Below are positions 15,543-24,248 of a stretch of DNA of 38,628 bases, piece after piece. The DNA comes from Candidatus Polarisedimenticolia bacterium (GTDB taxonomy: Bacteria; Acidobacteriota; Polarisedimenticolia; Gp22-AA2; AA152), in the NCBI GenBank assembly GCA_035764505.1, contig DASTZC010000019.1, forward strand, positions 1 through 38,628, written 5' to 3'. The notes below the pieces were generated by a model, which was not told the origin of the DNA, searched no databases, and saw only the letters and a program-made list of their open reading frames with translations. The stretch's first letter is position 1; each line of letters begins with the position of its first letter. Position numbers and translations under genes: made by a program.

Positions 15543-16124
15543 TCAGGGCGTTTGCGAGGCTCCCCAGCCCCACCCGAGGATCATGCCGAGCTGAACGTAG
15601 TCGGCGTCTCCTTCCTCGCCGAAGAGGGTGACGTCGGTCCCGGCGAGAAAGCGGCCGTCGATGCCGATGTTGAAGCGCGATTTCAGGCGCCAGTAGATGC
15701 CGCCGTGGAAGTAGATGCCCCCGGAGCCGTCGTCATCGTCGATGGTGGGACCGGGGCCATCGATGCTGTAGCTGGCCCCCACGGCCGCCAGCCCGCCCCC
15801 GATGAAGGGGCGCATCACTCCCTTCTCCCAGGTCTTGTTCACCCCGAAGCTGATTTCGGACACCGCTCCGGCGATGTCGGCGTTCAGGAAGTCCTCCTCG
15901 TAGCCGATCGAAACCTGAATTCCGGTCTCGAGGTGGATCGGCCACGCCTGCTTGCCGAAGTCGACCGTCACTCCGGTCGCGAATTGCCCGTTCACCGGCT
16001 CCCAGAAGTCCTTGTCCAGCCCGCGGGTTCCCAGGATGAAGTTGGCGTTACCACCGGCCAGAGCCGGAGTCGCCAGAACCGCCAGGAGCACTCCCATCAT
16101 CGACCACCGCCATCCTGTCTTCAT
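15543..16124 (-). CDS. Outer-membrane beta-barrel protein (opacity/OmpA-like fold), paralogue 1
   Basis: 193 residues. A signal peptide (MKTGWRWSMMGVLLAVLATPALA) is followed by amphipathic beta strands such as QVSIGYEE, FIGGGLAAVGASYSI and GIYFHGGIYWRLKSRFNIGID. It ends in aromatic residues (GMILGWGWG), although extra residues follow the last Trp. The acidic loop DDDDGSGG may bind cations. The gene at 27127 encodes a relative with the same landmarks (KTWEKG/KVWESG, then FIGGG/FVGGG, and a GWGW end). Function is unknown. Such small barrels are usually structural or adhesion proteins. The start has a GGGAG Shine-Dalgarno. Confidence 0.8.
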   Translation of the reverse strand: MKTGWRWSMMGVLLAVLATPALAGGNANFILGTRGLDKDFWEPVNGQFATGVTVDFGKQAWPIHLETGIQVSIGYEEDFLNADIAGAVSEISFGVNKTWEKGVMRPFIGGGLAAVGASYSIDGPGPTIDDDDGSGGIYFHGGIYWRLKSRFNIGIDGRFLAGTDVTLFGEEGDADYVQLGMILGWGWGASQTP

Positions 16125-16225
16125 TCGGCAGCTCCCTCGTGTTCTTGGTGGATCGGGGCCCGAGCCCCGCGATGCGCGCAGTGTAGCCTGGAACGGCAGC
16201 TGGATTCAGCGTTCGCCGTGCGCGT

Positions 16226-18241
16226 CTACGGTCCGCTCGCCCGCAGGAAGGATAGCAAGAAGGTTTCGTCGGCGGCCGCGACCGCGTCGAAAAAGGCGTT
16301 CAACTCAGCATATTCCGCCGGCGGGACCTCGAGTGCGGTGAGAGAAAAGACCCGCTCGATGTGATACCCGTCCGGGGTGGATTTGACGAACAAGGCGTAG
16401 CTTCCGAAGGGCGATTCGAACTGTTGCGGAGGCGTGGTGCCGGCCGGCACGAATCCTTCAGGAGAGCGGACCTCGAGAATCAGCGATTCGATCCGCCGGT
16501 ACGGAAAGACGACCGGCAACGAACGCTCCGCCGCCGTGAAGCGAGGCACCTGTCTCAGATAAGGACCCCGGAGTGGGATTCTGTAGAGAGTCGTGGTAGG
16601 CGTCGCTTCCACGTCGGTGGAAATGGGCTGCGAACCACCACATTGGATGAAGAACCCTTGCGACAGGTCCTGGAGATTCGGGTCAACGCTGCCGCGGACG
16701 TTGAGATCTTCGGAGCCACACATCTTTGCCAGCGCTGTCCCGCGCTCCTGAGGGGTCATCATCCGCAGCTGCTCGCGCTCCCAGAGTGCCTCCTGGCCCA
16801 TCCCGGTAGTGCTCCAGCTCATGATGCGCCTCGGGTCCCGGTCGCGCTGCGGTAAATCGAACCCGACGGTCCCCCTCGTCTGCAGCAGGTTCTTCGACGC
16901 TTCGGAGGGCGGGATCATGATGGTGCGATGGCCGGATTCCGACACCATGAAGGCGCTCCCGCCGCTGAGCCACCAGGGAATCTGTCCGAAAGGGAGGCCG
17001 GAGCCGAGATCGACGAAGACGAAGTGGTCGTCAGGCTCCCCGGGCCCCTTCACCGCGACTACGGTGGAGGTGAACTGTCTCATGCTGAGCAGCTGGGGAT
17101 CGAAGTAGTGATCCCTGCGATCGGTGGCCAGGACCAGGCCAGCCTCGGCGCCCAGCGCCTTGGCGATGCCCAGGTAGAGCAGGTCCAGCTCCCAGGCGGG
17201 GGCTTCCTTCGTCTCCAGCAGGTCCAGGACGGTCCGCGAGCTTCTGCCGACGTCGCTTTGCAGCGGGTCCGCCTCGTCGCTGGTGAACGGTGTGGTATTG
17301 CGGTAGGTCGCGGCCGCCCGATGATAGGCAGCCATCTGGAGCCCATCCAGCCCAACCCGGGCGGGAAGGTCCAGGGAGGCGATGACCTTCAGAGTTTCCT
17401 TCTTCGGCGTGAAATCCTTGACCCGCCGGAGCAGACGACCGGCTTCATGGTCCCAGTACTTCGCCGGCCTCGTGGCATTCTCCCGATAATAGAAGAGTAC
17501 GGAAGCGTGCGATTCCAGCACCGGAGGCATGTTCGGCTCTTCGTGCGCCGGGGGGAGGCCGCTTGCGGTCACCAGGACCGAGTGCATGTCCTTGACGGTC
17601 TGAATGCGCAGTCCTTCGTTGTGGAACAGCCTGAACGCAGCGACATCGCTCGGAGTGGGGACCCAGCGATAGCGGAATTGCAGGACCGGGTATTCCTGCT
17701 GGAGATCGACTCGCGGCCAGGCATGGATCCCGGACAGCTGGAAGTGGAAGCCGTAGTCGATGACGCACCCCGGGACAACGCCGGGAAGCCTCATCCGCCG
17801 GAAGATGACACGCCCACGGTCAAATCCCGGGATTTCCTGCGTCTCGAGATCCGCCTGCTTCACCTCGAGCGCCGTGCCGTCCGGCGCGATGGTGAAACCC
17901 CACCATTCCTTTAGAACTCCGTTGTCGCGCGCGAAGGGGATTTCGACGTCGGCCAGGGAGAATGCTCCGTCGTCGAGAATCTTCGCCCGGACGTGCCGGA
18001 GGATCTCGGTCGAGCCGCTCTCTTCATCCCGCACGGTTTCATCCACCAGGATGATGCCGTGCTGCGCCGCGGCGGCCGGGTCGGCGACCAGCGCCTTCTC
18101 CTCGCCCGACATTGTCCTGGGTCCGGGGCCGATCACGATGGCCGTGCCTGGGTCGGCCGAGGAGGCCGCGGGAGTCGAAAGCGTGAAGACAGTTGCGAAG
18201 AGGATCGCCGCCCGTGAGCCCGGCCGGCCAGGCAGAAGCAA
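16226..18241 (-). CDS. Secreted DUF3857-domain protein with a transglutaminase-like region
   Basis: 671 residues. The start is TTG with a strong Shine-Dalgarno (ggaggtttccc), and a signal peptide follows (GRPGSRAAILFATVFTLSTPAASSA). DUF3857 covers about 60-230 (ILRHVRAKILDDGAFSLADVEIPF, GVVPGCVIDYGFHFQL, EYPVLQFRYRW). A transglutaminase-like segment follows (about 270-430; DLLYLGIAKALGAEAGLVLATDRRDHYFD, HFVFVDLGSG). I do not see the usual catalytic Cys in a clear context, so this segment may only bind. The C-terminal third is beta-rich. Many DUF3857 proteins sit in the periplasm of Bacteroidota and Acidobacteriota, and no biochemical role is established for this type. Confidence 0.85.
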   Translation of the reverse strand: MLLPGRPGSRAAILFATVFTLSTPAASSADPGTAIVIGPGPRTMSGEEKALVADPAAAAQHGIILVDETVRDEESGSTEILRHVRAKILDDGAFSLADVEIPFARDNGVLKEWWGFTIAPDGTALEVKQADLETQEIPGFDRGRVIFRRMRLPGVVPGCVIDYGFHFQLSGIHAWPRVDLQQEYPVLQFRYRWVPTPSDVAAFRLFHNEGLRIQTVKDMHSVLVTASGLPPAHEEPNMPPVLESHASVLFYYRENATRPAKYWDHEAGRLLRRVKDFTPKKETLKVIASLDLPARVGLDGLQMAAYHRAAATYRNTTPFTSDEADPLQSDVGRSSRTVLDLLETKEAPAWELDLLYLGIAKALGAEAGLVLATDRRDHYFDPQLLSMRQFTSTVVAVKGPGEPDDHFVFVDLGSGLPFGQIPWWLSGGSAFMVSESGHRTIMIPPSEASKNLLQTRGTVGFDLPQRDRDPRRIMSWSTTGMGQEALWEREQLRMMTPQERGTALAKMCGSEDLNVRGSVDPNLQDLSQGFFIQCGGSQPISTDVEATPTTTLYRIPLRGPYLRQVPRFTAAERSLPVVFPYRRIESLILEVRSPEGFVPAGTTPPQQFESPFGSYALFVKSTPDGYHIERVFSLTALEVPPAEYAELNAFFDAVAAADETFLLSFLRASGP

Positions 18242-18290
18242 GGGAAACCTCCGGGGGATGCGCCGGAGTGTACCACGTTGCCTGCCGGTC

Positions 18291-18319
18291 TTGACGGAGA
18301 GGTTCTCAAATCGTAGATT
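18291..18319 (+). promoter_or_regulatory. Possible sigma-70 promoter for the DUF4388 gene
   Basis: TTGACG (18291-18296), 17-base spacer, TAGATT (18314-18319), in the divergent region about 110 bases upstream of the ATG at 18427. The match is five of six at -35 and four of six at -10. Confidence 0.4.
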
Positions 18320-18426
18320 TCAACAAGCTCGGGGGAGCCTCGCTGCCGGTAGTCCGGGTACACGTTTGATCCCGGCGCCGGCGGAGTGGTGCTGCCATTC
18401 CAGCCATCGCGCAGGAGGATCCCGCC

Positions 18427-19137
18427 ATGAGCGACCCCCGCCCCATTGAAATTCATTCCCGGACCATTCCCGAGCTTCTCTTCGACATCCATCGGCAGGC
18501 CACGAGCGGCAGACTGCTGCTGCGTCGCATGGGAATCCAAAAGAGCCTGTACTTGCAGGGCGGCTCGCTGGTTTTCGCCGCGTCCACCGACCGCGACGAT
18601 CGCCTCATTCGCAGTCTTCTGCGGCGCAGCAGGGTCCCGCTGCCCCAGCTCCTCAAGGGGCTCGACGTGGCGCTGCGCACACAGCGGCGTCTGGGCGAGG
18701 TGCTGGTCGAGCGCGGCCAGCTCACTCGGGAGGATCTCATCATTGCCATACGCGAGCAGGTCACGGACATCGTGTGCGGGGTGTTTCAGTGGACCGACGG
18801 AACCTGTGAGTTCGAACCTGGAGTCGCCCCGGGTGCCGAGAACATCACCTTGCGATCCCATGGTCTCGAAATGATCGTGGAAGGCATGCGGCGGATCGAG
18901 TCCTGGGCAAGGGTGCAGGAGGTCGTGGGCGGATTGAACACCGAATACCGGGCGACCAAAGAGGCGAGCAGTCTGGCTGACATGGCCAGGCTTTTCCCCG
19001 GCGAGCGGGGGATTCTGCGCTACTGCGAGGAGCCGCGGACGCTGGAAGAGATTTGTGACGCGATTCCCCTGGACGACTTCCTCATCTGCAAGCTCCTATG
19101 GGGGTTCCTGATTATCGGAGCACTGATCCGGGCCTGA
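18427..19137 (+). CDS. DUF4388-domain protein
   Basis: 236 residues, no signal peptide or membrane segment. The N-terminal DUF4388 (PATAN-like) part reads TIPELLFDIHRQATSGRLLLRRMGIQKSLYLQGGSLVFAAST. A middle part (RLGEVLVERGQLTREDLIIAIREQV) resembles the type II/IV secretion GspE N-terminal fold found with DUF4388. A C-terminal winged-helix-like segment follows (ILRYCEEPRTLEEICDAIPLDDFLICKLLWGFLIIGAL). DUF4388 occurs in signalling and gliding-motility adaptors of Myxococcota and Acidobacteriota, where it acts as a protein-interaction module. The start has aggaggatcccgcc upstream. The neighbouring kinase-regulator operon is convergent, and no partner is evident. Confidence 0.85.
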   Translation: MSDPRPIEIHSRTIPELLFDIHRQATSGRLLLRRMGIQKSLYLQGGSLVFAASTDRDDRLIRSLLRRSRVPLPQLLKGLDVALRTQRRLGEVLVERGQLTREDLIIAIREQVTDIVCGVFQWTDGTCEFEPGVAPGAENITLRSHGLEMIVEGMRRIESWARVQEVVGGLNTEYRATKEASSLADMARLFPGERGILRYCEEPRTLEEICDAIPLDDFLICKLLWGFLIIGALIRA

Positions 19138-19158
19138 GGTCGGACCAGTCCCGCCTTT

Positions 19159-20937
19159 TCATTCGACGGCTTTTTCGAGCAGGTGGAGCTTGCGGGGCGC
19201 GAGGTTGGGGAAGCGTTGGACGGCGCCGCCGGGCCAGATCACCTCGACGTCGATCGGAGTATTGCCGCCCGGAGCGCCCAGGCCGAAAGTCAGCATCGTC
19301 TCGCTCTGCGAAGCATAGGAGGCTGCCGAGCGCACCCAGCGCGTCTGCGTGAGATTGCCACGGCGCACGACGACCTTGGCGCCGATGGCGTCGACGTTGG
19401 GCGCGGGTGCCTTCAGCCTGATCCGAATCCAGTCCATTCCAGGATCGCTGCCTCCGTCGTTGCGCCACAGGATGGCCGGTCCGCCGTTGACCGAGACGGC
19501 GATGTCGAGATCGCCGTCGCCGTCGATGTCGGCGTAAGCGGCTCCGCGCGCCACACGCGGGGTGGCGAACGACTCGCCCAGCGAGCGGGTCATTTCCTCG
19601 AACTTCCCGTTCCCCACGCCGCGAAACAGGTGTGGCGGCTGCGCATAGGTCACCGTCGGCTGGATCCTCTCGATGTCGCTCTCGACGTGGCCGTTGGCCA
19701 CGAATAGGTCGAGGTGCGAGTCGAGGTCGTAGTCGAAGAAGAAGCAGCCGAAGGCGAGGGTCAGCAGGCTGGGGGTGCCGACGCCGGCGGCCGGCGCCTC
19801 GTCCAGGAAGACACCGTTGCCCAGGTTGCGGTAGAGCGACACCATCTCGTTGGAAAAGTTCCCGATCACAAGGCTCTCGCGTCCCGAGCCGTCGTAGTCG
19901 GCGGCATCGATTCCCATAGCGCCGCGCGCGCGGCCATCCTCGCCGAAGCCGATCCCCGCCTGTACGCCGACCTCTTCGAAGGTGCCATTGCGCCGGTTGC
20001 GATACAGGAAGTTGGGTTGCGTGTCGTTGGCCACGGCCAGATCGGTCCAGCCGTCGCCGTCGTAATCGAGCGCCGCCACACCGAGTGATTTCCCGGACGG
20101 GTTCCAGATGCCGGCACGCCGAGACGCGTCTTCGAAGGTGCCGTCGCCGCGGTTGCGGAACAGCCGGTTGGAGGCGCCGCGATACGACTCGGGGGTGCAG
20201 TACGACTTGTTCACCCCGTCGAGCGTGCAGAAGATGTCGCCGCTCTCGCTCCACTGGACGTAGTTGCAGACGAACAGGTCGAGCCGGCCGTCGCCGTCAT
20301 AGTCGAGCCAGGTGGCGCTGGAGCCGAAGGCCGGATCCGAGACGCCGGCCTTCGCGGTAGCGTCCTCGAACTTCCCATTTCCCAGATTGCGGTAGAGATG
20401 ATCGGCACCGAGTGCGTTCACGAAGAGGTCGACGTGACCGTCGCCGTCATAGTCGGCCGCGGCGGCGCCAATCCCGTAGCTCTCCGCGCTCAGCCCCGCC
20501 GCCAGTGTCACATCTTCGAAGGTGCCGTCGCCCTTGTTGCGATACAAAGCCGAGCGCGCCGCCGCTTTATGGTGTCCCGGCCAGTCGGCCCCATTGACGA
20601 AGAAGAGATCCTCGCGGCCGTCGCCGTCGTAATCGAAGAAAACCAATCCCGAGCCCATCGTCTCGGGAAGATACTTTTTTCCGAAGGCGCCGGTGTTGTG
20701 GACGAAGCCAATGCCGGATGGCTTCGTGATGTCGGTGTAGGTGATCTTCCGGGCGGGAAGCGGGTGTGGTGGAGACTTGGCGGCGGCGCCGGGATTGCCG
20801 GGAGCGGTGCATCCGCCCACCAGGAGCAGAATCGAGATGACCGGCACGACCCGGAGAGATCGCCGCGGGTGGGCGCCTGTCGGAGAAGATCTCCTGAAAT
20901 TGCCGCGATGCAGCGGCAGCGTCTCGCCGCTTCTCAT
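19159..20937 (-). CDS. Secreted CRTAC1-like lipoprotein with FG-GAP/VCBS repeats and a C-terminal ASPIC/UnbV domain
   Basis: 592 residues. A hydrophobic segment ends in a lipobox (SILLLVGGC), implying export and lipidation. At least seven FG-GAP/VCBS repeats follow (FFDYDGDGREDLFF, AADYDGDGHVDLFV, LDYDGDGRLDLFV, ALDYDGDGWTDLAV and others). These are integrin-type, calcium-binding blades of a propeller. The C-terminal ASPIC/UnbV domain reads RIRLKAPAPNVDAIGAKVVVRRGN, ending in EVIWPGGAVQRFPNLAPRKLHLLEK. The precise function is not established. The ATG overlaps the stop of the upstream sigma-54 regulator (ATGA), so it belongs to the kinase-regulator operon and may be a surface sensor or partner of that system. 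Confidence 0.93.
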   Translation of the reverse strand: MRSGETLPLHRGNFRRSSPTGAHPRRSLRVVPVISILLLVGGCTAPGNPGAAAKSPPHPLPARKITYTDITKPSGIGFVHNTGAFGKKYLPETMGSGLVFFDYDGDGREDLFFVNGADWPGHHKAAARSALYRNKGDGTFEDVTLAAGLSAESYGIGAAAADYDGDGHVDLFVNALGADHLYRNLGNGKFEDATAKAGVSDPAFGSSATWLDYDGDGRLDLFVCNYVQWSESGDIFCTLDGVNKSYCTPESYRGASNRLFRNRGDGTFEDASRRAGIWNPSGKSLGVAALDYDGDGWTDLAVANDTQPNFLYRNRRNGTFEEVGVQAGIGFGEDGRARGAMGIDAADYDGSGRESLVIGNFSNEMVSLYRNLGNGVFLDEAPAAGVGTPSLLTLAFGCFFFDYDLDSHLDLFVANGHVESDIERIQPTVTYAQPPHLFRGVGNGKFEEMTRSLGESFATPRVARGAAYADIDGDGDLDIAVSVNGGPAILWRNDGGSDPGMDWIRIRLKAPAPNVDAIGAKVVVRRGNLTQTRWVRSAASYASQSETMLTFGLGAPGGNTPIDVEVIWPGGAVQRFPNLAPRKLHLLEKAVE

Positions 20938-22322
20938 TCGGGAAGATGGTCCGGGTCGACGTCGTGCTTGTGCAGGTAATAGCCCAGGTTGCGCTGGTCG
21001 ATCCCCAGCAGGCGCGCCGCTTCCTTGCGAACGCCCCCCGACCGCCGCAGCGCCTCGATCACGACTTCCTTTTCGCGCCGCGCCAGCGCGGCACGCAGAT
21101 TGGTCTCCTCGACCGCCGGCTCACCGGGGACCGCCGCTGCCGTCGGCGCCAGCTCGAGAGCCTCGATGCGCTCCCGTGGGTCCAGTATCAACGTCCGCTC
21201 CAGGACATTGCGCAGCTCGCGCACGTTCCCGGGCCAGGAGTAGCTCTTCAGCTCATTCAGCGCCCGGTCCGTCAGGACGGGAGCCTGGCGCCCGAGCCGT
21301 GCCGCAATCTCCCGGAGGAATGCCGCCGCCAGGATCGGCACGTCCTCGGTGCGTTCGCGCAGGGCTGGCAGCTCGATCCGCACCACGTTGAGCCGGTAGA
21401 AAAGGTCCTGGCGGAACTTGCCGGTACGCACCTCCTCCACCAGATCGGCATTGGTCGCCGCGATGACTCGCACGTCGACCCGCGTCGGCTGCTCCTCGCC
21501 GATGCGGTGGAACTCGCCGTCCTGGAGCACCCGCAGGATCTTGGCCTGGGCCGGTGCCGGCATCGCCCCGATCTCATCCATGAACAGCGAGCCGCCGTGA
21601 GCCAGGCGGAACCAACCCTCGCGGTCGGCGACCGCACCGGTGTATGACCCGCGCCGGTGCCCGAAGAACTCGCTCTCCCAGAGATCCAGGGGTACGGCGG
21701 CGCAGTTCACCCGCACGTAGGGCTTGAGCGCGCGCCCGCTCAGGCGGTGAATCAGCCGCGCCACCAGCTCCTTGCCGGTGCCCGATTCTCCCGTCAGCAG
21801 CACCGTCGAGTCGGTCGGCGCCGCCGCGCGCGCCGCCTCCAGGACCTTCAGCCAGCGTGTCGACTGTCCCAGTGGGTCGCGCTCCTCGGCGCCGCGCCCG
21901 CTTCCCCGGGCGCGCAGGTAGGTCACCTCGCGCTGCAGCGCCCGGCGCTCCAGCGCCCGCGCCAACGCCAGCTCCAATGCGTCGGGGTCGGCCGGCTTGA
22001 GAATGTAGTCGGTCGCCCCCGCCTTGATGCACTCCACGGCCGAGGAGATCGTCCCGTGTCCCGTGAGGACAAGGACCGGCAGATCGGGAAAGGCCGTATG
22101 CAGGCGACGCACCAGCTCCAACCCGTCCACGCCGGGCATCTTCAGATCGGTCAGGACGACATCAACTGGACCGCGGCTCAACCGGTCCTGTGCATCGGCC
22201 GCCGAGGTCGCCGCCATCACCTCGAATCCGCGCGACTCCAGAAGCTCGGAGAGCGAGGTGCGCACGTAGGCCTCGTCCTCCACGATCAGCACCGTCCCCC
22301 GCGAGGATTGAGTCTCAGGCAT
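20934..22322 (-). CDS. Sigma-54-dependent response regulator, NtrC family (second)
   Basis: 462 residues. The receiver (about 9-122) has phosphoacceptor D59 in VVLTDLKMPG. The AAA+ domain (about 150-385) has GESGTGKE and a Walker B motif in FMDEIGAMP. The sigma-54 contact loop is GSYTGA instead of the usual GAFTGA. The C-terminal Fis-type helix-turn-helix is GGVRKEAARLLGIDQRNLGYYLHKHDV. Substitution of Phe by Tyr in the loop occurs in working activators, so function is likely kept. It overlaps the kinase gene by eight bases upstream and the CRTAC1-like gene by four bases downstream. Confidence 0.95.
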   Translation of the reverse strand: MPETQSSRGTVLIVEDEAYVRTSLSELLESRGFEVMAATSAADAQDRLSRGPVDVVLTDLKMPGVDGLELVRRLHTAFPDLPVLVLTGHGTISSAVECIKAGATDYILKPADPDALELALARALERRALQREVTYLRARGSGRGAEERDPLGQSTRWLKVLEAARAAAPTDSTVLLTGESGTGKELVARLIHRLSGRALKPYVRVNCAAVPLDLWESEFFGHRRGSYTGAVADREGWFRLAHGGSLFMDEIGAMPAPAQAKILRVLQDGEFHRIGEEQPTRVDVRVIAATNADLVEEVRTGKFRQDLFYRLNVVRIELPALRERTEDVPILAAAFLREIAARLGRQAPVLTDRALNELKSYSWPGNVRELRNVLERTLILDPRERIEALELAPTAAAVPGEPAVEETNLRAALARREKEVVIEALRRSGGVRKEAARLLGIDQRNLGYYLHKHDVDPDHLPE

Positions 22323-23961
22323 TTGCCGTGGCTCCCGTCTTGAAGATCATCTTGAACAGCGCCCCTCCCCCCGGGCGCGACTCCACCTTCAGCTCTGCGT
22401 CGTGCCGCCGAGCGATGGCGTAACAGATCGACAGCCCCAGACCCGACGAGTTCTTGGTGGAGAAGAAAGGCTCGAAGATCTTCCCCGCCGAAGAAGACGG
22501 CACGCCGGGGCCGCGGTCGGCGATTTCCACCGTCGTCTCGGCCGCGCCGCCGCGCGCCTTCACCCGCACCTCCCCGCCGCCCGGCTGCGCCTCGCAGGCG
22601 TTCAGCAGTAAATTGAGGAAGACCTGGCCCAGCATGGCGGCGTTGCCCTTCACGACCAGGGGTTCCTGCGGCAGGTCGAGGTCGAACTTCACGCCTCCGA
22701 ACTCCGGCCGCTCCCGCACGAAGCCGGCCGACTGCCGCAGAATTTCGCCCAGCTCCACCGGCGTCTGCGGGGCCACCGATGGGTCGGCATGCGCCAGGAC
22801 CCGGCGGACGATCTCCTCGGCCCTCTTCAATCCCTCGGCTACGCCGTCCAGTCGCTTGTGTGCGGAGGCGACGTCCGATTTCCCGAGGTCGGCGCGTGCC
22901 AGGCTCAGGTAGTTCGACATTCCTTCCAGAGGATTATTGATCTCATGCGCGATCCCTGCAGCGAGCCGCCCCACCGTGCTGAGCCGCTCGGCATGGAAGA
23001 GCTGACGCTCCAGCTCGCGCACCCGCGTCTCCTCTTCGGCGATCGCTTCCAGGCGCGCCCGGCGTCGCGTCTGCTGGATGGCGAACATCCCCAGCAGAAG
23101 CGCCAGGCTCATCACTAAAGCGTTCAACAGGAGCGTCGTCCGGTAGCGTCCCGCCAGCGGCTCGACACGCGCCAGGATCTCGGCCGGGCTACGCCGACAG
23201 GTCAGCTCCCACGCACCATCGCGCTGCCAAGCTTCGGCCTGCACCGGAGCGCGGGCCACCAGATCGTCGCCGGTGGTCGACGCCGCGCCCGGCGCCGGTC
23301 CGCCTTCACGCGCCAGCATCTTTCCTGACGCATCCGAGATCCGGCAATCGCGGGTCGACCCGCTCGCGCCCGCGTCCTCCGAAAGCAGTCGCGCCGGGTC
23401 CAGCGTCGCCTGCAGCGACACCGTACCGCTCACCGTGCGGTCGCCCGTGCGGAACGCGAAATCGGCCGTCAGCGGCTGCTGCGGGACGTCCACCTCGCGC
23501 GGCTTCACCACCTTTCCCGCCTCGGCGTCCGGTGCCATCCACAGCACCGGGATGCCGCCGCGGCGCGCCGCCACCATCAGGACGCTGCCCGACTGGGCAT
23601 GCGCCTGCACCCGCGCCACCTCGGGATGGGCGCGCAGGAACAGCAGCAGAGAGCCTTCCGCCTCCAGCCGCCGCCAGCGCGCCTGCGTCGGGTCGGCCGA
23701 GCGCAGCGCGGTTTCGAGCCCGAAGAAGATGGGGGAACCCGTGAGGTAGGTCAGGTCGGCCCGCGAGGAGGCGAGCCGGCTCTCCAGGCTGCGCGCCTGC
23801 GCGGCGGTCTCGAGCGTCAGGACTCTACCGGCCTCCTCGAGCGCTCCGCGCCGGGCCAGGGCAATCCCGCCAAAACCGGCCAGGTTGATAGCCACGATGG
23901 CGGCCACCGACACGCCTATCAGCCAGCCGAAACCCAACGATCCGAGACGCCAGCGCGCCAT
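22315..23961 (-). CDS. Membrane-bound sensor histidine kinase (NtrB/ZraS-like)
   Basis: 548 residues. The first membrane helix (about 10-35; FGWLIGVSVAAIVAINLAGFGGIAL) and the second (about 275-297; LLLNALVMSLALLLGMFAI) enclose a periplasmic sensor of about 240 residues. The sensor has no family signature I recognise. HisKA follows with H339 in AAGIAHEINNPLEG. HATPase_c has LLNACEAQPGGG, DRGPGVPSS, and FEPFFSTKNSSGLGLSICYAI. All catalytic boxes are present. The 8-base overlap with the sigma-54 regulator gene marks them as a cognate pair. The signal is presumably periplasmic or envelope-derived. Confidence 0.94.
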   Translation of the reverse strand: MARWRLGSLGFGWLIGVSVAAIVAINLAGFGGIALARRGALEEAGRVLTLETAAQARSLESRLASSRADLTYLTGSPIFFGLETALRSADPTQARWRRLEAEGSLLLFLRAHPEVARVQAHAQSGSVLMVAARRGGIPVLWMAPDAEAGKVVKPREVDVPQQPLTADFAFRTGDRTVSGTVSLQATLDPARLLSEDAGASGSTRDCRISDASGKMLAREGGPAPGAASTTGDDLVARAPVQAEAWQRDGAWELTCRRSPAEILARVEPLAGRYRTTLLLNALVMSLALLLGMFAIQQTRRRARLEAIAEEETRVRELERQLFHAERLSTVGRLAAGIAHEINNPLEGMSNYLSLARADLGKSDVASAHKRLDGVAEGLKRAEEIVRRVLAHADPSVAPQTPVELGEILRQSAGFVRERPEFGGVKFDLDLPQEPLVVKGNAAMLGQVFLNLLLNACEAQPGGGEVRVKARGGAAETTVEIADRGPGVPSSSAGKIFEPFFSTKNSSGLGLSICYAIARRHDAELKVESRPGGGALFKMIFKTGATANA

Positions 23962-24111
23962 GCAGCAATGGCTTCCGGGCGCGCCGGGACGATCCCGCGC
24001 TCGCCAAGCCCCAATATTAGCAGCGGCGCGGCAGTGTCCGCATGGGCCCGTGGTCGCAAACCGCTCGGGACACCATGAGACTGGCTCCTTTATCTGTCAC
24101 GGGGAAATGCC

Positions 24112-24140
24112 TTGACAGGCATCCGAGGCAGGACTTGAAT
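24112..24140 (+). promoter_or_regulatory. Possible sigma-70 promoter for the oxidoreductase gene
   Basis: TTGACA (24112-24117) is a perfect -35 box. After a 17-base spacer comes TTGAAT (24135-24140), four of six for -10. It lies about 110 bases before the ATG at 24249, in the gap between divergent genes (23962-24248). I see no other element in that gap. Confidence 0.4.
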
Positions 24141-24248
24141 GGAATCCCGTGTGGCCGGGAAGCACGCTCCATGCACCGCTGAAAGGGATCTGAGGCGGGA
24201 CTCGACCCATTGGATCGGTGGACCACCTCACCCAATCAAGGAGAGAAT

